From Amycolatopsis mongoliensis (GTDB lineage Bacteria; Actinomycetota; Actinomycetes; Mycobacteriales; Pseudonocardiaceae), in assembly GCF_030285665.1 (NCBI RefSeq), contig NZ_CP127295.1, positions 7,750,001 through 7,814,000 of the forward strand: DNA of 64,000 nt, read 5' to 3'. The notes below the pieces were generated by a model. It saw nothing but the letters and a program-made list of their open reading frames with translations. It made no database searches and was not told the DNA's origin. This document shows, piece after piece, positions 8,584 to 17,125 of this stretch. Both the position numbers and the translations under genes were made by a program. Position 1 is the first letter of the stretch. The number at the start of each line of letters is the position of its first letter.

Positions 8584-10503
8584 GTGAAGCGCAGGAAGAC
8601 CGAGCCGTACGTCCGGCTCACCCAGCCGCTGGTGCGCGACTCCGGCGTGCTGCGGCCGGCGACCTGGGAGGAGGCCCTCGACCGGGCCGCGGCCGGGATC
8701 CGCCGCACCCTCGAGAGCAAGGGCCCCGAGGCGTTCGGGATGTTCTCGTGCGCCCGCGCGACCAACGAGATGAACTTCGTCGCGCAGAAGTTCACCCGCG
8801 CGGTGATCGGCACGAACAACGTCGACTCGTGCAACCGCACCTGTCACGCGCCGAGCGTCGCCGGGCTGGCCCGGGTGTTCGACAGCGGCGGCGGGACGTC
8901 GTCCTACCAGGAGATCGAGGACGCCGACGTCATCGTCGTCTGGGGCGGCAACCCGCGCGAGGCGCACCCGATCTTCTTCCAGCACGTGCTCAAGGCGGTC
9001 CACAAGGGAGCGAAGCTCTTCGTGGTCGACCCGCGGCAGACCAGCACCGCGCGCTGGGCGCACCGGCAGCTGCAGCTGGACGTCGGCACCGACATCCCGC
9101 TGGCCCACGCGATCGCGCGCGAGATCATCCACTCCGGACTGGCGAACACGACGTTCGTCGAGCGCGCCACCGAGGGCTACGCCGAGTTCGCGGCGTCGGT
9201 CGAGCCGTGGACGCTGGAGGTCGCCGAGAAGACCACCGGTGTCCCGGCCGAGCTGATCAAGGAGCTCGCCCACACCTACGCCCGGGCCGACCGCGCGCAG
9301 CTGTCGTGGACCCTCGGCATCACCGAGCACCACAACGGCACCGACAACGTGCTTTCGCTGATCAACCTCGCGCTGCTGGCCGGGCAGGTCGGCCGCTACG
9401 GCGCCGGGCTGAACCCGCTGCGCGGGCAGAACAACGTCCAGGGCGGCGGCGACATGGGTGCCATCCCGGACCGCATGCCGGGCTTCCAGGACATCCTCGA
9501 CGCGGGCGTCCGCGCGAAGTTCGACGCCGCGTGGGGCTCGTCGATCCCGCCGCACAAGGGCCTCAACCTCACGCAGATGCTCGACGCGATGGCACGCGGC
9601 GACCTGACCTGCGTGTACATCATCGGGGAGAACCCGGTCCAGTCCGAAGCGGACTGCGAGCACACGATCAAGCGGCTGTCCACCGTGGACCATCTCATCG
9701 TCCAGGACATCTTCCTCACCAAGACCGCGCAGCTGGCCGACGTCGTGCTGCCGGCCTCGGCGGCCTGGTGCGAGAGCGACGGCACGTTCACCAACTCCGA
9801 ACGCCGCGTCCAGCGGGTCCGCAAGGCCCTCGAACCGCCGGAAGGGGCGCGCGACGACATCGAGCTGCTCTCGGAACTGGCCCGCCGGCTCGGTCACGAC
9901 TGGCACTACACCGGCGGTGAGGAGGTCTGGGACGAGCTGCGCGCGCTGTCCCCGATGCACGCGGGGATGTCCTACGCACGCTTGGAAGAGCTGGGCGGCA
10001 TCCAGTGGCCGTGCTACTCCGAGGACACTCTTGAACCGACGTTCCTGCACGGCAGGCTGTGGGCCGAAAACCCGGCCGAGCGCGGCCGCCGGGCGCCGTT
10101 CACCGTGATCGAGCACAGCCCGCCGGTCGACCTGCTCACCGAGGAGTTCCCGATCCGGCTGACCACCGGGCGACGGCTCGACTCGTACAACACCGGCGTC
10201 CAGTCCGGCGGGTTCCCGTCGCCGCTGCGCCAGGGCGAAACCCTCGACCTCTGCCCGGAAGACGCCCGCTCGCTCGGCGTCGAACCCGACGACCTCGTTC
10301 GCATCACGTCCAGGCGGGGCGAAATCGTGGCGCCGGTCCGGCTCGACACCGGTCTCAAACCAGGGCTGGCCTTCATGACGTTCCACTTCCCGGACGAGGT
10401 CGACGTCAACGTCATCACGATCGAGGCGACCTGCCCGATCGCCGGGACCGCCGAGTACAAGGCCGCGGCGATCCGCGTCGAGAAGCTGACCGCGGGAGTC
10501 TGA
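8584..10503 (+). CDS. fdhA: Formate dehydrogenase alpha subunit, catalytic molybdopterin part
   Basis: A 639-aa bis-MGD oxidoreductase core matching residues from roughly 270 onward of a full-length FdhA. The metal ligand is C87 in RTCHAPSV, so this is a Cys and not a Sec enzyme, with the adjacent H88 that formate dehydrogenases use. The C-terminal molydop-binding domain (about 520-630) includes TTGRRLDSYNTG. The usual N-terminal [2Fe-2S], 2x[4Fe-4S] and Mo-proximal [4Fe-4S] modules are missing here and are encoded by the third gene, 1.7 kb downstream. GGAGG at 8574-8578 favours GTG 8584 over GTG 8578. Reaction: formate to CO2 with electrons passed to the NuoEF-like partner. Confidence 0.85.
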   Translation: MKRRKTEPYVRLTQPLVRDSGVLRPATWEEALDRAAAGIRRTLESKGPEAFGMFSCARATNEMNFVAQKFTRAVIGTNNVDSCNRTCHAPSVAGLARVFDSGGGTSSYQEIEDADVIVVWGGNPREAHPIFFQHVLKAVHKGAKLFVVDPRQTSTARWAHRQLQLDVGTDIPLAHAIAREIIHSGLANTTFVERATEGYAEFAASVEPWTLEVAEKTTGVPAELIKELAHTYARADRAQLSWTLGITEHHNGTDNVLSLINLALLAGQVGRYGAGLNPLRGQNNVQGGGDMGAIPDRMPGFQDILDAGVRAKFDAAWGSSIPPHKGLNLTQMLDAMARGDLTCVYIIGENPVQSEADCEHTIKRLSTVDHLIVQDIFLTKTAQLADVVLPASAAWCESDGTFTNSERRVQRVRKALEPPEGARDDIELLSELARRLGHDWHYTGGEEVWDELRALSPMHAGMSYARLEELGGIQWPCYSEDTLEPTFLHGRLWAENPAERGRRAPFTVIEHSPPVDLLTEEFPIRLTTGRRLDSYNTGVQSGGFPSPLRQGETLDLCPEDARSLGVEPDDLVRITSRRGEIVAPVRLDTGLKPGLAFMTFHFPDEVDVNVITIEATCPIAGTAEYKAAAIRVEKLTAGV

Positions 10504-10505
10504 CG

Positions 10506-12251
10506 ATGGACCTCAAGCTCCTCGACGCCGTCGCCACCCGCGAGGAACGCGCCGCCGTCGCCGGGTTCGCCGGGGGCGGGCGCGACCAGCTGCTGCCCGC
10601 CCTGCACGCGGTCAACGACCGGGTCGGCTGGATCAGCCAGGGCGCGCTCAACCTCATCTGCGAGACGCTGCACGTGCCGCCCGCCGATGCCTACGGCGTG
10701 GCGAGCTTCTATTCGCTGTTCGCGCTGGAGGAGCGGCCGGAGCGGGTGGTGCACGTGTGCACCGACCTGGCCTGCCGGGTCAACGGCGCGGACACGGTGT
10801 GCGACGTCCTCACCGAGCACGTCGGCGCCGCGGGGAAGGCGCGGGGCGGGGTCACGTGGCAGCGCAGCCCGTGCCTCGGCGTCTGCGAACGAGCCCCCGC
10901 GGCGCTGACCTTCCAGGCGGGTGACCCGGCGGCCACCGAGCTGCTCGCCCCGGCGACCGGTGCGTCGGCCGTGCTCGCCACCCGGCGGGAACCGTCCGCT
11001 TCGGACGGCCTCGCGCCGGTGATCCACCAGCGGGACGGCCTGCGGCTCCTGCGCCGGGTGGGCGTCGTCGATCCGTCCAGTTTGGACGACTACCGCGCGG
11101 CCGGCGGGTACGCGGCGCTGCGCAACGCCCTGCGCATGGGCGAGGCCGCGGTGATCCGCGAGGTCACCGACGCCGGCCTCCTCGGGCGCGGGGGCGCCGC
11201 GTTCCCGACCGGGCGCAAGTGGGCGGCCACGGCCGCCCAGCCCGCCGGCCCGCACTACCTGGTGTGCAACGCCGACGAGAGCGAGCCGGGCACGTTCAAG
11301 GACCGGGTGCTGCTCGAAGGCGACCCGTTCGCGCTGGTCGAGTCGATGACGATCGCCGCGTTCGCGATCGGCGCCCGGCACGGCTACGTCTACCTGCGCG
11401 GTGAGTACCCGCGCGCGCTGAGGCTGCTGCGCAATGCGATCGACGTCGCGCGCGAACGCGGGTTCCTCGGTGCGGACGTCATGGGCCACGAGGGGTTCTC
11501 GTTCGACATCGAGATCCGGCGCGGCGCGGGTGCGTACATCTGCGGCGAAGAGACTGCGATCTTCAACTCGATCGAAGGCTTCCGCGGCGAACCCCGCACG
11601 AAGCCGCCGTTCCCGGTCGAGCAGGGGCTGTTCGGCAAGCCGACCGTCGTCAACAACGTCGAGACGCTGGTGAACGTCCCGCTGATCCTCACCGAGGGCG
11701 CGGCCGCGTACCGGGCGATCGGCACCGAGGCCTCGGCGGGGCCCAAGCTGTTCTGCCTGTCCGGGAACGTCGAACGGCCCGGCGTCTACGAGGTGCCCTT
11801 CGGCACGACGCTGCGGGAGCTCCTCTCCTTGGCCGGGGGAGTGCCCGAGGGGCGGGAGATGCGGGCGATCCTGCTCGGCGGCGCGGCCGGCGGGTTCGTC
11901 CGGCCCGACGAGCTCGACCTGCCGCTGACCCTGGAGGACGCGCGGGCGGCGAAGACGACGCTGGGGTCCGGGGTCGTGCTGGTGCTCGACGACCTGGCCG
12001 ACCTCGGCGGGTTCCTGCTGCGGATCGCGTCGTTCTTCCGCGACGAGTCGTGCGGGCAGTGCGTCCCGTGCCGGATCGGGACCGTGCGGCAGGAGGAGGC
12101 GATCCGCCGGGTCCTGTCGGCCGGTTCGGACGAGCGGCCGCTGCTGCGGGAGGTCGGGCAGGTGATGCGGGACTCGTCGATCTGCGGTCTCGGCCAGACC
12201 GCGTGGAACGCCATCGAATCCGCCATCGACCGGCTGGGGGCACTGCAATGA
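10506..12251 (+). CDS. fdhB: NuoE-NuoF fusion, diaphorase subunit of NAD-dependent formate dehydrogenase
   Basis: A 581-aa fusion. The N-terminal part (about 1-150) is the 24-kDa thioredoxin-like [2Fe-2S] domain with ligands C85, C90, C123 and C127. The rest is the 51-kDa FMN/NADH-binding subunit with GRGGAAFPTGRKW and a C-terminal [4Fe-4S] site (C516, C519, C522, C560). It takes electrons from the iron-sulfur chain and reduces NAD+. It lies 2 bp after the catalytic gene and overlaps the next by 4 bp, so the three subunits are made together. Fusion of the two Nuo-type parts is also seen in other soluble formate dehydrogenases and hydrogenases. Confidence 0.88.
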   Translation: MDLKLLDAVATREERAAVAGFAGGGRDQLLPALHAVNDRVGWISQGALNLICETLHVPPADAYGVASFYSLFALEERPERVVHVCTDLACRVNGADTVCDVLTEHVGAAGKARGGVTWQRSPCLGVCERAPAALTFQAGDPAATELLAPATGASAVLATRREPSASDGLAPVIHQRDGLRLLRRVGVVDPSSLDDYRAAGGYAALRNALRMGEAAVIREVTDAGLLGRGGAAFPTGRKWAATAAQPAGPHYLVCNADESEPGTFKDRVLLEGDPFALVESMTIAAFAIGARHGYVYLRGEYPRALRLLRNAIDVARERGFLGADVMGHEGFSFDIEIRRGAGAYICGEETAIFNSIEGFRGEPRTKPPFPVEQGLFGKPTVVNNVETLVNVPLILTEGAAAYRAIGTEASAGPKLFCLSGNVERPGVYEVPFGTTLRELLSLAGGVPEGREMRAILLGGAAGGFVRPDELDLPLTLEDARAAKTTLGSGVVLVLDDLADLGGFLLRIASFFRDESCGQCVPCRIGTVRQEEAIRRVLSAGSDERPLLREVGQVMRDSSICGLGQTAWNAIESAIDRLGALQ

Positions 12252-13108
12252 CCATTGTGGACATCGGGATTCCGCGACGGCTCGTGGAGTTCACCGTGGA
12301 CGGCTCGACGGTCCGCGTACCCGAAGGCTCGACGATCCTCGACGCGTGCACGGCGGCGGGCAAGGAGATCCCGACGCTGTGCTACGGCGACACCCTGGAA
12401 CCGGCGAACGCCTGCCGGGTCTGCATGGTGGAGGTCGAGGGCTCTCGGACGCTGGTGCCGTCGTGCTCGCGCAAGGCCGAGCCGGGCATGGTGGTGCACA
12501 CGGACTCCCCGCGGACGCGGACCAGCCGCAAGGTGGTCCTGGAGCTGCTGGCATCGGCGACGGACCTGTCGACCACGCCGGGTGTCGCGGAGTGGATGGC
12601 GGAGGCGGGGGCCGATCCGGACCGCTTCGGCCCGGACGCCGCGACCGTCGCGCAACCGGCCCTGGTGGACAACGAGCTGTACGTCCGGGACTACGAGAAG
12701 TGCATCCTCTGCTACAAGTGCGTCGACGCGTGCGGCGACCAGTGGCAGAACTCGTTCGCCATCAGCGTGGCCGGCCGCGGCTTCGACGCGCGGATCTCGA
12801 CGGAGTTCTCGAACCCGTTGCCGGACAGCGCCTGCGTGTACTGCGGCAACTGCGTCGAGGTCTGCCCGACCGGGGCGTTGAGCTTCAAGCGTGAGTATGA
12901 CAAGCGCGCGGACGGCACCTGGGACGATTCGCGTCAGACGGCGACGACGACGGTGTGCACGTTCTGCGGGGTCGGCTGCAACCTGACGCTGCACGTCCAG
13001 GACAACGAGATCGTGAAGGTCACCTCGCCGCACGAAAGTTCGGTGACGCATGGGAACCTCTGCATCAAGGGCCGCTTCGGCTGGCAGCACGTCGAGAAGA
13101 AGGCCTAG
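12248..13108 (+). CDS. Formate dehydrogenase alpha subunit, iron-sulfur N-terminal part
   Basis: A 286-aa protein that aligns with the N-terminal third of FdhA. It has a ferredoxin-like [2Fe-2S] domain (CYGDTLEPANACRVC), a NuoG-type His/Cys region, two [4Fe-4S] motifs (CILCYKC and CVYCGNCVEVCP), and finally the Mo-proximal motif CTFCGVGCN with CIKGRFG close to the C-terminus. It stops where the molybdopterin domain should continue, and that domain is a separate gene at the front of the operon. The ATGA overlap with the previous gene gives translational coupling. No frameshift or remnant joins the halves, so this is a true split subunit. Confidence 0.85.
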   Translation: MTIVDIGIPRRLVEFTVDGSTVRVPEGSTILDACTAAGKEIPTLCYGDTLEPANACRVCMVEVEGSRTLVPSCSRKAEPGMVVHTDSPRTRTSRKVVLELLASATDLSTTPGVAEWMAEAGADPDRFGPDAATVAQPALVDNELYVRDYEKCILCYKCVDACGDQWQNSFAISVAGRGFDARISTEFSNPLPDSACVYCGNCVEVCPTGALSFKREYDKRADGTWDDSRQTATTTVCTFCGVGCNLTLHVQDNEIVKVTSPHESSVTHGNLCIKGRFGWQHVEKKA

Positions 13109-13194
13109 TGTCGCGCGTTGCCAGGTGTTGCCGTTCGGTGCGGCGGGAACCTGCGCCAGGAGAGCCCGGCCTGGGCAGCCCCGGCCGCGATGTA

Positions 13195-13249
13195 GTGAAT
13201 GAGTCATTCACCTCGTCCGGCGACATGAATGACTCATTCATGTCGCCGG
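13195..13249. repeat. Two perfect palindromes between fdh and the two-component genes
   Basis: GTGAATGAGTCATTCAC (13195-13211) is a perfect 17-bp palindrome. It is followed by a perfect 33-bp palindrome (13217-13249) centred on ATGAATGACTCATTCAT and closed by CCGGCGAC/GTCGCCGG. The 174-bp gap between convergent genes holds nothing else. They may act as terminators, but the shared TGAATGA core also appears at 28909-28965, which points to a dispersed repeat family. Confidence 0.75.
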
Positions 13250-13282
13250 ACCAGCGACGAACCTCAGTTGCGCGACACCAGC

Positions 13283-13951
13283 TCAGCGCGGCCGGACCAA
13301 GCCGGTTTCGTAGGCGAGGACCACGGCTTGGACCCGGTCGCGCAGCTCCAGCTTGCCGAGGATGCGCCCCACGTGCGTCTTCACCGTGGCTTCCGAAAGC
13401 GCCAGCTCGCCCGCGATCTCCGCGTTGGACAGCCCGGCGGCCACCTTCTCGAGCACCTCGAGCTCGCGTTCGGTGAGCCGGTGCAGGCCGCGGGCGGTCG
13501 GCGGCCCGCCGTCCGGGGCGGGATCGGGCAGCCGGTCGGCGACCGTGTCCAGCAGGCGGCGGGTGACGGTGGGAGCCACCACGGCGTCGCCGCGCGCGAC
13601 CGCGCGGATCGCGGTGAGCAGGTCGTCGGGCGGCACGTTCTTCAGCAGGAACCCGCTCGCCCCGGCCTTCAGCCCGGGAAAGGCGTACTCGTCGACGTCG
13701 AACGTGGTCAGGATGAGCACCCGCGAGCGGGGCGAGCCGCGCACGATCTCGCGGGTCGCGGTGATCCCGTCCACACCGGGCATCCGGACGTCCATCAGCA
13801 CGACGTCGGGGTCGAGCTCGGCCGTGCGGGCCACGGCCGCGCCGCCGTCGGCGGCCTCGCCGACCACCGTCAGGTCCGGCTGGGACTCCAGGACGAGCCG
13901 GAACCCCAGGCGCAGCAACGGTTCGTCGTCGACGAGCAGGATGGTGATCAC
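13283..13951 (-). CDS. NarL/LuxR-type response regulator
   Basis: A 222-aa protein. The receiver domain has D8, D9, phosphoacceptor D54 in LMDVRMPG and the conserved Lys in FLLKN. The C-terminal LuxR helix-turn-helix is LTERELEVLEKVAAGLSN...SEATVKTHVGRIL. GTG start at 13951 overlaps the histidine kinase stop (4 bp), making a standard pair. It probably controls the ABC exporter genes upstream in the same transcript direction, an inference from order only. Confidence 0.92.
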   Translation of the reverse strand: MITILLVDDEPLLRLGFRLVLESQPDLTVVGEAADGGAAVARTAELDPDVVLMDVRMPGVDGITATREIVRGSPRSRVLILTTFDVDEYAFPGLKAGASGFLLKNVPPDDLLTAIRAVARGDAVVAPTVTRRLLDTVADRLPDPAPDGGPPTARGLHRLTERELEVLEKVAAGLSNAEIAGELALSEATVKTHVGRILGKLELRDRVQAVVLAYETGLVRPR

Positions 13952-15141
13952 GCGCCGCTCCCGAACTTCCCCAGCACCCGCCAGCCGCCACCGGGCCGTG
14001 GCCCGGCTTCGACGTCGCCGCCGGTGACGCTCGCGCGTTCGCGCATCCCGCTGAGCCCGTGCCCGGCGCCGGTGACCGCGGCCGGCGCCGGGCGCCCGTC
14101 GTCGAGCACCTCGAGAGTCACGGCCGGCTCGTCGTAGGTGAGGTGGATCTTCGCCGACGTCGGGGCCACGGCGTGCTTGAGCACGTTGGTGAGCGCCTCC
14201 TGGGCGACCCGGTAGACCGCCAGCTCGACGGTCGGCGGCAGCGGGAACCGGCGGCCGGTCACCGTCCACGTCGCGGGCAGCCCGGTCGCCCGCACGTGGT
14301 TGACCAGCTCGTCGAGGGCGGCGATCCCGGGCTGTGGTGCCCGCGGGCTGTCGTCGCCGTTGCTCCGCAGCACGGTGAGCAGGCGGTGCATTTCGTCCAG
14401 CGCCTGCCTTCCCGTCGCCGAGACGTGCTTCGCGGCCGCCTCCGCCTGGGCACCGTTGGTGCGGGCGGCGAACGCGGCGCCGTCGGCGAGCGCGATCATC
14501 ACCGAGAGGTTGTGCGCGATGATGTCGTGCATCTCGCGGGCGATGCGGGCGCGCTCCCGCGCAGCCGCGATCTGGCTCTCCTGGTCGCGTTCCCGCTCGG
14601 CCCGCACCGCCCGGTCGTGCAACGACGCCAGGTACACCCGGCGGGTCCGCACGTTCACCCCGAGCGCGAACGCCGCGGTGACGATCGCGGTCCCGAACAC
14701 CAGGCGCGCCAAGAACGTCCCGAACCCGGTGTCCTCGCCGATCCCCGCCGCGGTGAGCGCGGCGACCGCCGACACCGCCGCCGCGACGCGGTACCGGTCG
14801 CGGTAGGCGGCGACGGTGTAGACGGCGATCAGCACGGCGACGGTCGTCGGCGGGAACTGCGGTCCGAGCAGGTCCTGGACCACGCCGAGCGCGGCCGTGA
14901 CCACGAGCACGGTCAGCGGGAACCGCCGCCGGAACCCCAGCACCGCGACCAGCACGAGCAGGACCACGACCAGCTGGGGCCCGCTGCCCGAGCCCTGCGC
15001 GCCGACGACGAGCGCCAGGCCGAGGAGGCCGCACGCCAGCAGCAGGTCGGCGGGCACCGGGTGCCGCCGCGCCCACGCGCGCAGCGGCTCGATGCCCGGC
15101 CACGCGGAGCGGAACCCGGGGTCGATCGGTACGTCGGTCAC
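13948..15141 (-). CDS. Sensor histidine kinase, HisKA_3 type
   Basis: A 397-aa membrane kinase. A hydrophobic N-terminal half (about residues 30-170) forms several membrane helices with almost no outer loop. The HisKA_3 dimerisation region has the phosphorylated His in REMHDIIAHNLSVM. The HATPase region is shorter than usual but keeps QEALTNVLKHA and GHGLSGMRERA. Such kinases (DesK/LiaS-like) often sense the membrane itself. GTG start at 15141, coupled to the downstream regulator. Confidence 0.9.
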   Translation of the reverse strand: MTDVPIDPGFRSAWPGIEPLRAWARRHPVPADLLLACGLLGLALVVGAQGSGSGPQLVVVLLVLVAVLGFRRRFPLTVLVVTAALGVVQDLLGPQFPPTTVAVLIAVYTVAAYRDRYRVAAAVSAVAALTAAGIGEDTGFGTFLARLVFGTAIVTAAFALGVNVRTRRVYLASLHDRAVRAERERDQESQIAAARERARIAREMHDIIAHNLSVMIALADGAAFAARTNGAQAEAAAKHVSATGRQALDEMHRLLTVLRSNGDDSPRAPQPGIAALDELVNHVRATGLPATWTVTGRRFPLPPTVELAVYRVAQEALTNVLKHAVAPTSAKIHLTYDEPAVTLEVLDDGRPAPAAVTGAGHGLSGMRERASVTGGDVEAGPRPGGGWRVLGKFGSGA

Positions 15142-15182
15142 CCGGCCATCATCTCCTCCCGGCCGCCGCGGGGGCACCGGTT

Positions 15183-15974
15183 TCAGGCATCCCGCCGCTT
15201 CAGCACGACGGCGGCCGCGGCGAGCGCGAGGACGACGTAACCGCAGAACCACGCGAAACCGGTCCACGGCGCGAGGCTGAGCGCCGAGGGCCGCACCGTG
15301 ATCAGCGCCTGCCCGGCGTTGCTGGGCAGGTACGGCACGACGTGCGGGATCCAGCTCTCCGGGAGCGCGCCGGCCAGGCTCGGCACGATCACGACCAGGG
15401 CGACCAGTGCCGCGATCGCGCCGGCGGTGTGGCGCACGAGCCAGCCGAGCGCGACCCCGAGCAGCCCGACGCCGGTGAGGTAGAGCCCGACGCCGGCCAC
15501 GGCGCGGAAGACGCCGGGCACGGCCAGGTTCGTCTCGATGTCCTGCGAGGACAGGAAAGCCTGGCCGCCGAGGAAGGCCGCGAAGGCGGCGACCTCGCCG
15601 ACCACGAAGGTGACCGCCGCGAACACGGCCGCCTTCGCGCCCAGCACCGGCGTGCGGGTGGGGACCGCGGAGAACGTGGAGCGGATCTGCCCGGTGGTGT
15701 ACTCCCCGGAGACCACGAGCACCCCCAGCACCCCGAACGCGAGCTGGACCAGGACGTAGCCCTGGATGCTCAGTGCGGTCGGTTCCAGGCGCGCCCGGCT
15801 CTGCTCGGTGAGCTGCGGCCAGCGGTCGGCGTTGAGCGCGCAGGTGAGCCAGCCGAGACCGATCATGCCGACGAGGGCCGCGGTGATCGTGATCGGCGTG
15901 GACTGCAGCGAGCGGAACTTCACCCACTCCGAGCCCATGACGCGCGGGAAGGTCACGCCGGTCGTGGTCGTCAT
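15183..15974 (-). CDS. ABC transporter permease (ABC-2 type)
   Basis: A 263-aa integral membrane protein with about six hydrophobic segments. Its cytoplasmic N-terminus contains SEWVKFRSLQST, as in ABC-2 permeases of actinomycete efflux or bacitracin-type systems. SGEYTTGQIRSTFSAVPTR after the second segment is the family's coupling helix region. It overlaps the ATPase gene by 4 bp and lies 41 bp from the kinase gene, so the four genes probably form one unit. Substrate unknown. Confidence 0.85.
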   Translation of the reverse strand: MTTTTGVTFPRVMGSEWVKFRSLQSTPITITAALVGMIGLGWLTCALNADRWPQLTEQSRARLEPTALSIQGYVLVQLAFGVLGVLVVSGEYTTGQIRSTFSAVPTRTPVLGAKAAVFAAVTFVVGEVAAFAAFLGGQAFLSSQDIETNLAVPGVFRAVAGVGLYLTGVGLLGVALGWLVRHTAGAIAALVALVVIVPSLAGALPESWIPHVVPYLPSNAGQALITVRPSALSLAPWTGFAWFCGYVVLALAAAAVVLKRRDA

Positions 15975-16894
15975 GCGGGGTGTCCTCCGGTTTCGTGGAC
16001 GCGGTACTCCAGCGCGTCGTCGGTGAGCTCCATGAACGCCTCTTCGAGCGACGCCTCGACCGGCGCGAGCTCTTCGAGCGGGATGGCGTGGCGGCAGGCG
16101 AGCAGGCCGACCTCGGCGCTGCCGACGCCGTGCACCTCGAGCAGCCCGGGTGCGGTGCTGGTGACGTCGATCCCGGGCCCGGTCAGCAGTTCACGCAGTT
16201 CGGCGGCCCGCGGAGTGCGGACCCGGACGACGTCGGCCGAGGCGCGGCTGATGAAGTCGCGCACCGACGTCTCGGCGATGACCCGGCCCCGCCCGATCAC
16301 CACGAGGTGGTCGGCCGTCAGCGCCATCTCGCTCATCAGGTGCGAGGAGACGAACACCGTGCGGCCTTCGGCGGCGAGCCGGCGCAGCAGCGTGCGGATC
16401 CACCGGATGCCTTGCGGGTCGAGGCCGTTGACGGGTTCGTCGAGGATCAGCGTCGCCGGATCGCCGAGCAGGGCCGCGGCCATGCCGAGCCGTTGTCCCA
16501 TGCCGAGGGAGAACCCGCCGGCCCGCTGGTGCGCGACGCCGGTCAGGCCGACCAGGTCGAGCACCTCCTCGACGCGCCGTCGCGGAATCCCGGTGGTGAG
16601 CGCCAGTGCCAGCAGGTGGTGGTAGGCCGACCGGCCCGGGTGGACGGCCTTGGCTTCGAGCAGCGCGCCGACCTCCCGCAGTGGCGCCGCATGACCGGCG
16701 TAGGCCTTGCCGTTGACCGTCACCGAGCCCGACGTGGGCGCGTCCAGGCCCATGATCATCCGGATCGTGGTGGACTTCCCGGCCCCGTTCGGGCCGAGGA
16801 ACCCGGTCACCGCACCGGGAACGACGGTGAACGTCGCCCCGTCCACCGCGGTCCGGCCGCCGTACCGCTTGGACACCGCACGTGCCTCGATCAT
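15971..16894 (-). CDS. ABC transporter ATP-binding protein
   Basis: A 307-aa ATPase. Walker A is GPNGAGKST; the signature is a degenerate SLGMGQR instead of LSGGQ, common in this exporter family. Walker B is LILDEP and the H-loop is SSHLMSEM. A C-terminal extension of about 80 residues is typical of DrrA/BcrA-like exporters. ATG 16894 has GGGAGAC upstream. It is the first gene of the transcript that continues into the permease and probably the two-component system. Confidence 0.9.
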   Translation of the reverse strand: MIEARAVSKRYGGRTAVDGATFTVVPGAVTGFLGPNGAGKSTTIRMIMGLDAPTSGSVTVNGKAYAGHAAPLREVGALLEAKAVHPGRSAYHHLLALALTTGIPRRRVEEVLDLVGLTGVAHQRAGGFSLGMGQRLGMAAALLGDPATLILDEPVNGLDPQGIRWIRTLLRRLAAEGRTVFVSSHLMSEMALTADHLVVIGRGRVIAETSVRDFISRASADVVRVRTPRAAELRELLTGPGIDVTSTAPGLLEVHGVGSAEVGLLACRHAIPLEELAPVEASLEEAFMELTDDALEYRVHETGGHPA

Positions 16895-17050
16895 CTGTCT
16901 CCCTTCGTCGCGGCCGAAGGTAGGCCCGCGCGACGGCCGGATCGACCGGCTGGAGGGCGATCCCGACGCGGGGAGGGTGCGACTCGCGGCGTAGGCGCTA
17001 CGCCGGAGGTCGCACGCGGGAAGCCGCAGAGGTGTCCCGGCAGCGAGCCG

Positions 17051-17113
17051 TTGACTGCCCCGCCGCCGAACAGCTATTCTCGATATGCGAAAGAAAGATT
17101 CCAGATAGCGAAA
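17051..17113 (+). promoter_or_regulatory. Promoter and 22-bp-spaced direct repeats before hyi
   Basis: TTGACT (17051-17056) and TATTCT (17075-17080) are spaced by 18 bp, a good vegetative promoter. Directly downstream are GATATGCGAAA (17082-17092) and GATAGCGAAA (17104-17113), repeated with a 22-bp period (two helical turns), a likely regulator binding region. The regulator is not encoded next to it. Confidence 0.5.
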
Positions 17114-17125
17114 TTTGAGGTCGCG

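Noticed and set aside
13195..13249. Tandem palindromes as a CRISPR-like array
   Set aside because: Only two non-identical palindromes, no regular spacers and no cas genes.
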